From: Streptomyces sp. HUAS CB01 | Lineage (GTDB): Bacteria > Actinomycetota > Actinomycetes > Streptomycetales > Streptomycetaceae | Assembly: GCF_030406905.1 (NCBI RefSeq) | Contig: NZ_CP129137.1 | Location: 6,665,501 to 6,729,500 of the forward strand | Length of the DNA: 64,000 bases | Direction of reading: 5' to 3' | In this document: positions 45,315-55,035 of the stretch, piece by piece | Position numbering within the stretch: position 1 is the stretch's first letter | Layout of the letters: the number at the start of each line of letters is the position of its first letter | Notes under the pieces: model-generated | Database searches by the model: none | What the model was told of the DNA's origin: nothing | The model's input: the letters and a program-made list of their open reading frames with translations, nothing else | Translations under genes and position numbers: made by a program

Positions 45315-46300
45315 TCCGCCTCCCCGCCGGTGGGCGGGAGCGGGGGGACGGGGAGGGTGAGGGGTGTGTCGGCGTCGGTGGGTTCCAGGCCTCCGGCCGA
45401 AGTGAGGTGGGGCCAGAGGGCTGCGAGACCGGCGAGGGTGGTGCGCCGGGTGTCGTTGGTGAGCGGGCACCACCACGGGCCCCACGGGGAGGTGGTGGTG
45501 AAGTCCGCGGAGGAGGTGGCGATGGTGAGGCCGAGGCCGCGGGCGGGGGCCGCGAGGTGGCGGCGCAGGGCCTGGGCGCGGGATTCGGTGCGGGTGTGGA
45601 TGAGCAGCGCGGGCCGGGTGCTGGTGGCGGTGACGAAGGCGGCGTAGCCGGGGAGCTTCGCCTCGACACGGCCCAGGGTTTGGCTGCCGGTGTCGTATTC
45701 GAGGAAGAACGGCAGGCAGTGCGTGCCGTCGCGCCAGTGGGCGTAGGCGTCGGGGCGGACGATGTCTCCCCAGCGGCGTGCGCAGGACCGTTCCGAGAGC
45801 CACAGTCCCAGCCGGGTGTCGGGGTGGGTGCGGGAGTGGGCGGCGAGGCGGACGAGGAGTTCGTTGACGCCGAGGTCGTGGCCGAGGGAGGGGGAGTAGG
45901 CGATGCGGCCGGTGTGGGTGGGCCGCCAGCCCACGTCTGCCGGTTCGCAGCCGGCCCAGGCGGCGAGGAGGGCTGCTCCGGCCGGGCCGAGGGTGTAGTG
46001 CTCGGGTGCCGACCCGGACTGCACGAGCGGGCGGAAGGAGTCCAGGACGCCGTACTGGTGGAGGGCGCGCAGTCGTCGCTGGGCGGAGCGGAGGGTGGTG
46101 AAGGCGAGGTGGCGGATGTGGTGGCTGGTCAGGACGCGGTGCTCGTGGAGCATGCGCGCCAGCCACTGGTCCCGGGCGGTGAGGTGGCGGGCCAGCGCGG
46201 CCACCTCCACGGGCCGGGTGTGGTGGCGGCGCCGGGTGGTGGCGGCGCGTGCGGTGTAGCGGGAGCCGGGCCCTGAGGCGGGGCGGGGCAGTGCGGGCAT
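45311..46300 (-). CDS. replication-relaxation family protein
   Basis: 329 aa. The N-terminal winged helix (DQWLARMLHEHRVLTSHHIR ... RRLRALHQYGVLDSF), then HDLGVNELLVRLAAHSRTHP and an acidic strand (CLPFFLEYDTGSQTLGRVEA) form the Replic_Relax pattern seen on mobile elements of actinobacteria. The E.D..S pattern resembles a nuclease-like site, and the family is suspected to take part in plasmid mobilisation. Overlaps the hydrolase gene downstream, 74 bp after the VirD4 gene. Confidence 0.75.
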   Translation of the reverse strand: MPALPRPASGPGSRYTARAATTRRRHHTRPVEVAALARHLTARDQWLARMLHEHRVLTSHHIRHLAFTTLRSAQRRLRALHQYGVLDSFRPLVQSGSAPEHYTLGPAGAALLAAWAGCEPADVGWRPTHTGRIAYSPSLGHDLGVNELLVRLAAHSRTHPDTRLGLWLSERSCARRWGDIVRPDAYAHWRDGTHCLPFFLEYDTGSQTLGRVEAKLPGYAAFVTATSTRPALLIHTRTESRAQALRRHLAAPARGLGLTIATSSADFTTTSPWGPWWCPLTNDTRRTTLAGLAALWPHLTSAGGLEPTDADTPLTLPVPPLPPTGGEAE

Positions 46301-46373
46301 GGGAGTTCACCCCCGATGAGGTGTCGGAACTGAAGAGATAAGGAAGACCGGCGCCGTCGAGCAACGGCCGGGG

Positions 46374-48791
46374 TCAGGGCCGGGTGGCGGGGCGGGGGCC
46401 GGTGCGGGCGGCGGCTGCGGTGCGCAGGTCGGTGGCGCGGCCGGGGACGGCAGGTGGCAGTGGCTGGGTGGTGAGGGTGAACGCGGCGGCTGCGGCGCCG
46501 CCGGTGAGGAGGTGGGCGGCGGCCTGGTAGGGGCCGAGGTGGGCGAGGTCGTGGGCGGCGAGGGTGGGCAGGGTGTGCCGTTCCAGGGCGCCGGCGTCCT
46601 CGGGAGAGGCGTTGAAGAAGATCTTGTTGCGGGCGTTCGCGGAGATCCCTTCGCGCAGGTCGCGGGGGAGTTGGGCGAGGTGCTGGTGGGCGAGCAGCAT
46701 CGACAGGCGGTAGCCGCGGGCCTCGGCGAGCATGTCCTCCAGCGGGTAGGGGAGGGTGAGGAAGTTGTGGGCTTCGTCGATGCTGAGGGTGGCGTCGATG
46801 CGGGTGTGTTCGGGGGTGCGGGCGCGGGCGGCGGCGGCCTGCCAGGTGCCGGCGACGAGGAAGGAGCCGAGCAGCCGGGCGGTTTCCTCACCGAGGGCGC
46901 CTTTGGGGAGGCGGGCGAGGAGGATGCCGCCGTCGAGGACCTGGCCGAGGTCGAAGGTGGAGGGGCCGGCGGAGATCGCCCGGCGGGCGAAGTCCCGCAG
47001 GAGGAAGGCGCGCAGTTTGTTCATCACCGGCCCGACCACGGCCGCGCGCGAGGGTTCGGACATCGATTCGTACCAGGCCCAGAATCCTCGCAGCACGGGG
47101 TCCTTGAGGGCGGGGACGATCCGCAGCCGGTAGGCGCTCTCGCCGAGGAGGCGGGGGACGTCGGCGAGGGTGACGAGTTGGCGGGTGCGTTCGCGGTGCT
47201 TGAGGAGGGTGAGGCACGCGGCGCGCATCACGTCGTCGGTGCGCGGTCCCCAGAACGCGGTGAAGATGCGCCGGAAGATCCCGGTGATGTTGTCGACGAC
47301 GACGTCGATGTCGTGGCCGTCGAGGACGTTCAGGCAGGGCGGGGTGTGCGGGTCGTCGGGGTCGATGAGGACCAGGCGGTCGGCGCTCGTGTCCGGGATC
47401 CGGTCCAGCAGGTCGGTGACGAGGTCGCCCTTGGGATCGATGACGATGACACCGCGATGGTTGCGGATGTCGTCGAGGGCGAGGTTGGCGATCAGCGTGG
47501 ACTTGCCCGACCCGGTTGCGCCCATGACATGGAGGTGATGGCGCGCGTCGTGGACCGCGAGGCCGACTCCGCGTCGGGCGCCGGTGTCGGAGCGGCCGAG
47601 TGGTTTCACCCCGTTGCCGGCTGCCGGTTGCGGGACCGAGGGCGGGGGCAGGACGGAACGGGCCCCGGCGCGCTGCACCCCCGGTGCACCGGGGTCGATC
47701 GGCAGGTGGGCGAGCGCGGCCAGTTCCGGAACGGACAGCAGCGCCGCCCGGCGGGGGAGGAACTGCCGGTCGGTGAGGAAGGGTTCGGGCCTTGGGAGTC
47801 GGGTGCGGGCGAGGTAGTTGCGGTCCGCGTACAGGCCGAAGGCGGAGGCCAGCGCGTGCGCCCGGCCGCGCACCACATCCCGGGCCCCGCCTTCCGTTGC
47901 GGGACAGGCGACGGCGTAGGTGATCGTGCACTGCCACTGGGCGCCTGACTGTTTCGCCGCCATCTGCCGCACCGCCACCCCGTGCTCGGGGTCCTGCCGC
48001 CCCGTCGCGGCTGCCGGTTGGGCGCGGTGCAGCAGCAGCGCGGTGAGGGCGGGCAGACGGGAAGGCGTCTGCCCGGCCTTGAGGCGGCGTGCCTGCCGGC
48101 GCGCACGCCGCAGGGCCCTGCCGGTCGCGGGACGGGCCAGGATCTGCACGCACGCCGACTCCGTCTCGGCCATGCCGGTCGCGGCCTGCAGCAGCGCCCG
48201 CAGCGGGTCGGTCGCGTGGTCGGTGCGCAACGGCAGCACGTCCGGCCTCGCCGGGCGCAGACGCCCGGCACTGACCGTGTGCCCGGCGGGGAGCAGCGGC
48301 GCGGGGGCGGTGACGCGGGTGTGGGCACCGGGCCACGCACCCTCCACGGCGCGCCGCACGAGCCCGAGGGGCACCGATCCGGGAACCCACAGGCGGATAC
48401 GCAGCCCGGTGTGCGACCAGGAGTACTCGAACGCGAGATGCGGCTGGCCGGTGGTGATCCGGCGCCACCACGGCCGCAGCAGCCCGGCCAGCTGCGCCCA
48501 CAGGACTTCACCGCCGCGGGGAGCCACCACCGGCGGGGCGAGGATCTCCACCATCTGCGCGCCGGCCTGCAGCTGCGCCTGCCGCCACCGCACGAGCCGG
48601 CGCCGTCCCGCCCCCGCCCCGGCGGCGCCCAGGATGAGCACCGGCGTGAGGACGGGCGCGGAGGCAAGAACCCAGTGGGCGGCCTGGGCGAGGGCGGGCC
48701 CGAACCGGTGCGGGTGGGTGAGGAAGTCGACCAGCGGCCCTCCCGGCGGCCCCACCTCGACCAGGGCGCGCAGGCGGGTCACCGCTGCCAC
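46374..48791 (-). CDS. VirD4/TraD-like type IV coupling ATPase
   Basis: 805 aa. A short N-terminal membrane segment (LASAPVLTPVLILGAAGAG) precedes a long variable region. The motor begins HHLHVMGATGSGKSTLIANL (Walker A near residue 427), with GVIVIDPKGDLVTDLLDRI and TLSIDEAHNFLTLPYPLEDM (Walker B), then LSMLLAHQHLAQLPRDLREG, the conserved Gln finger. This is the pump that hands DNA to the transfer channel. Its start overlaps the end of the VirB4 gene by 13 bp. Confidence 0.88.
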   Translation of the reverse strand: MAAVTRLRALVEVGPPGGPLVDFLTHPHRFGPALAQAAHWVLASAPVLTPVLILGAAGAGAGRRRLVRWRQAQLQAGAQMVEILAPPVVAPRGGEVLWAQLAGLLRPWWRRITTGQPHLAFEYSWSHTGLRIRLWVPGSVPLGLVRRAVEGAWPGAHTRVTAPAPLLPAGHTVSAGRLRPARPDVLPLRTDHATDPLRALLQAATGMAETESACVQILARPATGRALRRARRQARRLKAGQTPSRLPALTALLLHRAQPAAATGRQDPEHGVAVRQMAAKQSGAQWQCTITYAVACPATEGGARDVVRGRAHALASAFGLYADRNYLARTRLPRPEPFLTDRQFLPRRAALLSVPELAALAHLPIDPGAPGVQRAGARSVLPPPSVPQPAAGNGVKPLGRSDTGARRGVGLAVHDARHHLHVMGATGSGKSTLIANLALDDIRNHRGVIVIDPKGDLVTDLLDRIPDTSADRLVLIDPDDPHTPPCLNVLDGHDIDVVVDNITGIFRRIFTAFWGPRTDDVMRAACLTLLKHRERTRQLVTLADVPRLLGESAYRLRIVPALKDPVLRGFWAWYESMSEPSRAAVVGPVMNKLRAFLLRDFARRAISAGPSTFDLGQVLDGGILLARLPKGALGEETARLLGSFLVAGTWQAAAARARTPEHTRIDATLSIDEAHNFLTLPYPLEDMLAEARGYRLSMLLAHQHLAQLPRDLREGISANARNKIFFNASPEDAGALERHTLPTLAAHDLAHLGPYQAAAHLLTGGAAAAAFTLTTQPLPPAVPGRATDLRTAAAARTGPRPATRP

Positions 48792-50647
48792 TCCCCGTCG
48801 CCGTCGAGGAGCCCGTAGGCGTCTTCGACGGGGAGGTCGTCGAAGCCGGCCGGGTCGTCTGTCAGCGTGGTTTGGGCGGCGAGTTCGCCGGGGTCGGTGG
48901 TGATGACCTCGTGCTCGCCGGGCGCGGCGACGCTGATCAGGGCCACCTTGTGGCGGCGGTCTCCGGTGAGCAGCAGGGCCTCGCCGCGGGTGGCGGAAAC
49001 CAGGAACTCACGCTCGCCGTGGCTGAGATGGAAGGTGTCGCTGATGGTGTCGATGGCCTGGGGTGCCTGCCGCAGCAGGATCTGGGTGGTCGCGTTGGAG
49101 ACGATCGCCCGCCCGAGCGGGGAGGCGAGGACGTCGTCGGCGTCCTGGGTGATCACCGCCAGTCCGGCCCAGTACTTGCGGGCGGCCTTGGCCATGCGGA
49201 ACAGGAAGCGGGCCCCGGCACCGTCGCACATCAGCCGCCAGGCCTCGTCCACGACGACCAGATACCGGCCCGGCTCGGGGCGCGAGGTGACCTGCCGCCA
49301 GATCGCGTCCAGGGCCAGCAGCATGGCCGGCGCCTTGACCTCCTCGGGGAGCCGGCGCAGCGCGAACACCGTCAGGTGACGGTTGGTGTCGACGGTGGAA
49401 TGCCCGTTGAACAGGCCGGCGTGGGAGCCTGTCGTGTAGGTGACCAGCCGCGCCGCCAGATCCCTGCCCGTCTCGCCGCCGTCCTCCAGGACGGCGGCGA
49501 GGTCGTCGAGGGTGGGGGGCGTGCGCTGCCAGGTGCGCGGGTCCGCGGTGATCCCGGACCGCGCGTAGGTGGCGAGGATCGCCTGGTCGAGGACGGCCTT
49601 CTCCGACGTGCTCGGATCACAGCCGAGGAGCACGGTGAGGAACGTGTGCAGGAACAGCACCCTCCGGGTCAGCACGTCCCCACCGCCCCTCGTGCCTGGG
49701 GCGGGGAGGTCGAAGGGGTTGATGCGGATCCCCTCGGCTCCCAGGGCAAGGACGCTGCCCCCGACGGTCTCGGCGAGCCGGACGTATTCGTCTTCAGGGT
49801 CGATGACCGCTGCGGTCACCCCGGTGAACAGCAGGCGCAGCAGCTCCAGTTTGGCCAGGTAGGACTTGCCGGCACCGGAACGGGCCAGGGTGATCGAGTT
49901 GTAGTTGTCCTGCCCGTAGCGGTCCCACAGCACCGGCGCACCCGAGGAGGCGTTCAACCCGTACAGCACCCCCGACGCCGTGCCGGTGTGGGAGGGCAGG
50001 TCGGGGCTGGTGAAGGGGAAGCAGGCGGCGAGCGCGGCGGTGTCGAAGGTGCGGCGGATCTTGAGGGTGTCGATGCCGAGGGGGAGGGTGGCGAGCCAGC
50101 CGGGCAGGGCCCGGTAGGTGGTCGGGGAGAGCGTCATCAGCAGCGATTCGGCGACCGCGCGGACCGCGGCGGCCTGCTCGGCCAGCGTGGCCTCATCCGG
50201 TGCGTGGACGGTCAGGTACAGGGCGACGTGGAAGAGCTTTCCCTCGCCGCGCGCGATGCGGTAGGCGAGGTCGGCGGCGTCGCAGGCCGCCGCCTCCACA
50301 TCGGGGTCGTCCAAGTGTCCCTTGTCGAAGCCGGCACGGCGGCCGGACTCGAGCCTGGCCCGCTGCTTCTTCAGGCCGGCCGCGGCGACCGCGTTGGGGA
50401 TCGGTTCGATGTGCGCCGCGATGTCCAGGGGCGCGGGGAAATTCAGCAGGGGTGCGAGCCAGCCGGGGGTGACCTCGGCCGGGTAGCCGGTGACGACGAG
50501 GGTCGTGGTGAGGTGACCTGCCACGGCCAGCATCCGCGGATGGACCTCGACCGCCTCCGGGCCGGCCGCCTCCAGCAGACGGGCCACCTCAATGGCCGGC
50601 TCCTTCCCTGCGGCGCGTCCCGCAGTGGGAGATGGGGTGGTGGTCAT
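48779..50647 (-). CDS. VirB4-like conjugation ATPase
   Basis: 622 aa; ATG overlaps the upstream stop. Walker A is TLARSGAGKSYLAKLELLRL (near residue 256), followed by AAVIDPEDEYVRLAETVGGS and YLVVVDEAWRLMCDGAGARF (Walker B), then AGLAVITQDADDVLASPLGR and ILLRQAPQAIDTI. These are the VirB4/TraC signatures, the most conserved part of type IV secretion systems. Confidence 0.9.
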   Translation of the reverse strand: MTTTPSPTAGRAAGKEPAIEVARLLEAAGPEAVEVHPRMLAVAGHLTTTLVVTGYPAEVTPGWLAPLLNFPAPLDIAAHIEPIPNAVAAAGLKKQRARLESGRRAGFDKGHLDDPDVEAAACDAADLAYRIARGEGKLFHVALYLTVHAPDEATLAEQAAAVRAVAESLLMTLSPTTYRALPGWLATLPLGIDTLKIRRTFDTAALAACFPFTSPDLPSHTGTASGVLYGLNASSGAPVLWDRYGQDNYNSITLARSGAGKSYLAKLELLRLLFTGVTAAVIDPEDEYVRLAETVGGSVLALGAEGIRINPFDLPAPGTRGGGDVLTRRVLFLHTFLTVLLGCDPSTSEKAVLDQAILATYARSGITADPRTWQRTPPTLDDLAAVLEDGGETGRDLAARLVTYTTGSHAGLFNGHSTVDTNRHLTVFALRRLPEEVKAPAMLLALDAIWRQVTSRPEPGRYLVVVDEAWRLMCDGAGARFLFRMAKAARKYWAGLAVITQDADDVLASPLGRAIVSNATTQILLRQAPQAIDTISDTFHLSHGEREFLVSATRGEALLLTGDRRHKVALISVAAPGEHEVITTDPGELAAQTTLTDDPAGFDDLPVEDAYGLLDGDGEWQR

Positions 50648-51567
50648 GGGCGGTCACCTTCCGAGGGATCTGGCAGGGCTGGGGTGTCGGGATTGCAGGC
50701 CCCGGTGATCAGGGCGGCGGTGTTCGTGGCGTTCAGCGGGGTGACGGTGATCTCCGCTCCGCCGAGGGCGCGGGCGGCCTCGTGCGTGCGCTGCACCGCC
50801 CGCCCGGCCCGGCCCGCGGGTTCGCGGGAGACCAGCACGGTCTGCCGTCCGAGGAGGTTGCCGCCGGTGGCGAGGGAGGCCAGGAAGTCGGCATGGGCCC
50901 GCGCGGCCTGTTCCAGAGCGGGGTGCGGCAGTCCCGCCGCGTCCTGGTGCAGCTGGTCGGCGAAGGGCGTGAGATCGATGCGGTGACAGCGCACCAGCAG
51001 CTGCGCCGGACCGGTGAGGGAGTTGAGCCACCGGGCGAACGCGGCGGTGAGCTGCTGCTGTTCGGCCGCCGACCTGAGTTCGAAGTTCACCGTGGAGCAC
51101 GTCGCCACGGCCGCCGTCCCCTCCCGGCCGAGATTGAGCACGCCATCGGCGCCCACTCCTGCGTACGGCATGGCCATCGCCGCCGGTGGCGGCCCGGCCG
51201 CAGCCGCCCACCGGCCCGGGACGAGCGCGGGCAGAGGCGGGACGCCGTCGGGCGCGTACACCTGCCGTTTGGGCCGGCGGCGGTGAGCGAGGGCGGCCAG
51301 AAGGAAGCGGTCCAGGCCGATGCCCTCGCGCCGGCCGAGGACGAGCGCGGACGCCGCGCCGGCGACCGGCACCACCATGGCCAGGTAGACCAGCGGGGCC
51401 ATCAACGGGCGGGTAGTCCACCAGCCGGCGTAGAGGACGACGGCGACGGCGGCGAGGACAGCGGCCTGCCGGGCGGTGAACGGGCCGATCAGCCGGTCCG
51501 GGCGCGAGATGTCCGCCGGAATCCGTGTCGTGCACGGGCCCTCTTCCGCCGACGTGAACTGGTTCAT
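50644..51567 (-). CDS. PrgI-family (VirB3-like) transfer protein
   Basis: 307 aa. Starts TTRIPADISRPDRLIGPFTA, the characteristic beginning of PrgI-type proteins that precede VirB4 genes in Gram-positive systems, followed by two close membrane segments (AAVLAAVAVVLYAGWW and APLVYLAMVVPVAGAASALV). The C-terminal 200 residues are a soluble domain longer than in short PrgI members and may correspond to the N-terminal part of VirB4 in other systems. Overlaps both neighbours by 4 bp. Confidence 0.78.
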   Translation of the reverse strand: MNQFTSAEEGPCTTRIPADISRPDRLIGPFTARQAAVLAAVAVVLYAGWWTTRPLMAPLVYLAMVVPVAGAASALVLGRREGIGLDRFLLAALAHRRRPKRQVYAPDGVPPLPALVPGRWAAAAGPPPAAMAMPYAGVGADGVLNLGREGTAAVATCSTVNFELRSAAEQQQLTAAFARWLNSLTGPAQLLVRCHRIDLTPFADQLHQDAAGLPHPALEQAARAHADFLASLATGGNLLGRQTVLVSREPAGRAGRAVQRTHEAARALGGAEITVTPLNATNTAALITGACNPDTPALPDPSEGDRP

Positions 51568-53477
51568 CGTGGATTCCTTCTCTCAGGTTCCAGGGGAAGC
51601 CGCAGCTGCATCGGGCGCGGCGGGCGCACGCGGACCCGGCGTGCGGGAATCGGCAGAGCCAACTGCCGGGCCGTACGGCTACCGGGAGGCGGCTGCGACA
51701 CGGACCGCCGGCCGGGCGGGGCGTCGCCGGCCGAAGACCGGGCCGGGGAAGGCGCGGCCGCGGATGGGGCTCGGGGCGGCACCGGCACAGAAAGCGACAG
51801 CTGCGTCGACGTTCCCGGCATTGCTGGACCGCGCCGCCCGGCGTGTGGCGGGGCCGGTTGCGGCGCCCGACCGCTGTGGCCGGTAGGAGCCATCCGGGGA
51901 GCCGGCGGCGAGCCTGCCCGTGGCCCTGGCCTGGCAGCTGCGGCCGGTGTCGGTGGCTCGGGGGGGTGAGGGAGGAGACCGAGCCGGCCCAGGACCGCGC
52001 GGCCGCCGCCCAGTAGAGGAGCGGCTGCTCCCGTTCTCCGGCCAACCGTCGGCGACGGGCCGGACGCCATCTGGCCCGGATCCGGGCCCCCGCGCTGCGG
52101 CGAGCCACCTCCGAGCCACCCCAGGCCCGGCCCCGAGCCACCCGGCCCGCGCGGCCCCCGGCCCAGGCCGCCCCCACCGCGGGACCCACCGGCCCGGCCA
52201 CCGGGACGCGGCGGGACAAGTCCGGGGAAGAAGCGGCCCACCAGCCGGTACATCGCCAGGTGCTTGAGGACCCGCAGCCCGCCGGCAGGCTGCTGGATCG
52301 GACTGCCGCGCAGCACGACCTGAAGCGTCCAGCCGGGAATCTTGAACAGCACCCAGAACAAGGCCACTCCTGCCAGCATCGTGCCCAGCTGGTCGGACCG
52401 CGGAATGCCCAGGGTGGTCGCGCCCGGCGCGAAGAAGAGCTTCAGCGCGAGGACGAACGTCACCGACTGGGCCACCTGAATCACCAGGCAGCCGCCCAGC
52501 GCGCGCCACCACAACCGGGCGATCGGATCGGTCAGCGGGTGCGCATGACACGCCAGCATCAGGGGCGCGCACACAGCGAGCAGAGCCATCACCGCGACCC
52601 GCACCAGGAACCCGATCAGCACCGCGAGAACCAGAGCGATCATCACCAGGGCCAGGAGCAGCAGATACAACTGCACCCCGGGTGCGCCGAACAACGCGAA
52701 CGGCAGCACGCGTTCGACCATGCCCTGCCCGGCATCGGCCATGTCCGTCTCCATGACTGCGTGGGCCAGGGCATTGGAGAGGCCGATCGCCTTGCCCATC
52801 ACGGTCAGGGAGGACGCGGCCGCGGCGAACCCGAGCAGCAGGCGCGGGGCGATCTCCTTGACGGTGTAGCGGGTCTGGACGGTCTCGTAGCCCATGACGG
52901 TGATGCCGCCCGCCGTGACGAACAGGACGTAGATGCCGGCAGTGATCCCCAGCAGCGACTTCCACAACGTCCTGATGTCGGCATGCCGGGTCACATCCGG
53001 GGTCGCGAGGAGGGTGTCGGCGAGGAACTCGCGGACCGGCTTCATGATCTGCTCGACCAGCGTGCCGAGGAACGAGGTGATCGCGTTCACGATCATCCCG
53101 CTGGCGTCGAAGAATCCGAGACCGCCGCTGCCGTCGTCGCAGTCGCTGGGATCCCCGTCCGCCTCGCACGCCGACGGCATCTCACCACTCGACGGCTCCT
53201 GCCGGGGTCGTTCACGCCGCGGCTCCGACTGCCCTGGAGAAGGCCGCGGCCCGGGGGACGGCGCAGGCTCCGGCCGCTGCGGACTGCCAGCCTCCGGCCG
53301 GCTGGGGGCGGGCGGAGGTGGCCCGGGGGCGGGCTGCGGCCGCGGAGGATCCGGAGCCGCAGGGGCCGCGGGCACCGGGGCCAGCGCGCCGGCCTGCTCG
53401 GCGAACGCACCGAGGAATAACCCGCCCAAGAGCAGCACCGGCACAACCCGCAGCACACGCGCGGCGTTCCGCTTCAC
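51564..53477 (-). CDS. VirB6/TrbL-like channel protein
   Basis: 637 aa from GTG. A signal-like segment (VLRVVPVLLLGGLFLGAFAE) and a Pro-rich stretch (about residues 33-95) precede six or so membrane helices between residues 130 and 400, for example LLGITAGIYVLFVTAGGITV, LYLLLLALVMIALVLAVLIG and VAVMALLAVCAPLMLACHAH. A 230-residue Gly/Pro/Arg-rich tail follows, longer than usual. Multi-span transfer channel of the type IV system. Confidence 0.8.
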   Translation of the reverse strand: MKRNAARVLRVVPVLLLGGLFLGAFAEQAGALAPVPAAPAAPDPPRPQPAPGPPPPAPSRPEAGSPQRPEPAPSPGPRPSPGQSEPRRERPRQEPSSGEMPSACEADGDPSDCDDGSGGLGFFDASGMIVNAITSFLGTLVEQIMKPVREFLADTLLATPDVTRHADIRTLWKSLLGITAGIYVLFVTAGGITVMGYETVQTRYTVKEIAPRLLLGFAAAASSLTVMGKAIGLSNALAHAVMETDMADAGQGMVERVLPFALFGAPGVQLYLLLLALVMIALVLAVLIGFLVRVAVMALLAVCAPLMLACHAHPLTDPIARLWWRALGGCLVIQVAQSVTFVLALKLFFAPGATTLGIPRSDQLGTMLAGVALFWVLFKIPGWTLQVVLRGSPIQQPAGGLRVLKHLAMYRLVGRFFPGLVPPRPGGRAGGSRGGGGLGRGPRGPGGSGPGLGWLGGGSPQRGGPDPGQMASGPSPTVGRRTGAAAPLLGGGRAVLGRLGLLPHPPEPPTPAAAARPGPRAGSPPAPRMAPTGHSGRAPQPAPPHAGRRGPAMPGTSTQLSLSVPVPPRAPSAAAPSPARSSAGDAPPGRRSVSQPPPGSRTARQLALPIPARRVRVRPPRPMQLRLPLEPERRNPR

Positions 53478-53848
53478 TGCCCGCGCCCGGTACCGACGAT
53501 GCCCTGCAGGATGGTCACGATCACCGGCGCCAGCAGCGCCAGGCCGTAGCCGATCGCCGCGGCCCGAAACGACCGCTTGGCGGATTCGACCTCGCCCGGA
53601 TCACCCCCTGCCATGAGGTACCGGACCCCACCGAGGGTGAAGAAGAGGGTGGCGAGACCGGAAAGGATGCCGATGATCCAGTTCCGCAGATTGCTGATCA
53701 CCGTCGGGATGTCGGCGACCGCCCACCCCCGCCCCTCGTCGGCGAACAGCACCGCTGTGGCGAAGAACGCGACGAAGCCAACACGGCACAGCCAGCGGCC
53801 GCACAGCCGGACGACCCGGACCGAACACCTGCGAAGCCTCGCGAGCAC
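53474..53848 (-). CDS. VirB2-like pilin/channel subunit
   Basis: 124 aa from the GTG at 53848, which has GGAGG 9 nt upstream; the frame upstream of this lacks a better start. A signal-like segment (LCRVGFVAFFATAVLFADEG) is followed by two hydrophobic helices joined by a short loop (NWIIGILSGLATLFFTLGGV; AAAIGYGLALLAPVIVTILQ) with YLMAGGDPGEVESAKRSF between, the standard layout of VirB2/TrbC-like subunits. First gene of the transfer operon, so its promoter must lie just upstream. Confidence 0.78.
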   Translation of the reverse strand: MLARLRRCSVRVVRLCGRWLCRVGFVAFFATAVLFADEGRGWAVADIPTVISNLRNWIIGILSGLATLFFTLGGVRYLMAGGDPGEVESAKRSFRAAAIGYGLALLAPVIVTILQGIVGTGRGQ

Positions 53849-54168
53849 GGTGACACACCTCCAGGATGGGGAGGACGAAGAAGCGGGGGAGTCCGGCGGT
53901 GCGGGGCGAGCAGACCCCCGGGGCCCGGCGCCCACCTCCTTCAGAGGGCTGACGGACTTCGATCTCGGGTGTCAGCACGAGAAAGTCGTACTCACCCCAC
54001 ACCGCTCGGCAGACCCGGCCCCGGGCGCACGGTAGGCGCAGACCGTGACACCAGGGGCCGGGAAGGCGGCCGAGACGCGAGTGCGTTCCAACCGCCGTCA
54101 CCGTCCATGGAGAACCCTTCCCGCCGCCGTTGACACGACAGCGGGCGGGCTCCCACGAATGGCCCTGC
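53849..54168. other. 320-bp gap upstream of the transfer operon
   Basis: Should hold the promoter of the pilin-to-DUF2637 operon on the minus strand, but I see no convincing -10/-35 pair. No gene is visible. Confidence 0.4.
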
Positions 54169-55035
54169 CTACTGCTCCTGCAGACGCCGACGCAGATACC
54201 CCGCCAGATGCTCCTCCGCGGCGCTGCGGTGCCGGTACAGCTGCCGCCAGCTCACCCCCCGCTCGGCTGCCAGCACCTTCATGTGCTCGCCGTTGAGACG
54301 CGTGCGGGCAATGAGCCGTGCCTCATCCACACTGATCGCACCGGCCCGCAGCGCCTGCGCCAGCACCGTGAATTCATCGACCGACTCGCCCTCCTCGCAG
54401 GCGAACATCGCTCCCGCAGCGCCGGCCAGCTCGACCTCCAGTGCCCTGTCCCGCAGGCAGCTCTGCTGCGCGGCATACACCAGACGGTGCACAGCCCGGT
54501 CAGCGGCACGGAACAACTCCCGATCCTGCTGTTCCCCGTCGAGATCGACGGTGCACAGCGCCGCGGCGACACCGGCAAGGGCCTCCTGCTCGACCTCGGT
54601 GCGATCCAGGTGAGCGGGCCGGGCCAGCCTGGCGAGCATCCGCCGCAGGACCGGGACGGACATGGCCACCGCGACCACGTCCCAAGGCGCGCCCAGTGTC
54701 CGGGCTCGCCGGATCACCTCGCGCCAGGTCCGCTCGCGCAGTTCCGGCCGAGTGGAGGGGTGAGCCAGGTGGGTGCGGATCCGGTCCACCGGCCAGGCGT
54801 CCCGGTCCGGCTCATCGCACACGAGCCGGGCCGGCATCGTGAGCGGATCCACCCCCCGGTCCACCGGCCAGGCGTCCCGGTCCGGCTCATCGCACACGAG
54901 CCGGGCCGGCATCGTGAGCGGATCCACCCCCTGGGCAAGCGAGAGGAACGCCTGCTCCAGCTCCATGAGCGGCGAGCGGACGGCGCTGGGCCGGCGGGCG
55001 GCGGCGGGACGGTGAACCTCGTGGCGGTGCTGCAT
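54169..55035 (-). CDS. sigma-factor-like HTH protein with internal duplication
   Basis: 288 aa from the ATG at 55035 (GGGAG upstream). The last 60 residues resemble a sigma region 4 helix-turn-helix: LNGEHMKVLAAERGVSWRQL, YRHRSAAEEHLAGYL. The preceding helical domain is unrecognised. Near the N-terminus a 25-residue block beginning GVDPLTMPARLVCDEPDRDA occurs twice in direct succession, encoded by an exact 75-bp tandem duplication. It is upstream of the transfer operon on the same strand and may regulate it. Confidence 0.65.
   Translation of the reverse strand: MQHRHEVHRPAAARRPSAVRSPLMELEQAFLSLAQGVDPLTMPARLVCDEPDRDAWPVDRGVDPLTMPARLVCDEPDRDAWPVDRIRTHLAHPSTRPELRERTWREVIRRARTLGAPWDVVAVAMSVPVLRRMLARLARPAHLDRTEVEQEALAGVAAALCTVDLDGEQQDRELFRAADRAVHRLVYAAQQSCLRDRALEVELAGAAGAMFACEEGESVDEFTVLAQALRAGAISVDEARLIARTRLNGEHMKVLAAERGVSWRQLYRHRSAAEEHLAGYLRRRLQEQ
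54781..54930. repeat. exact 75-bp tandem duplication
   Basis: Bases 54781-54855 and 54856-54930 are identical; each copy starts CCGGTCCACCGG and ends GGATCCACCCC. The length is a multiple of three, so the HTH gene stays open and gains 25 residues. Perfect identity suggests a recent event, or an assembly artefact. Confidence 0.9.
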
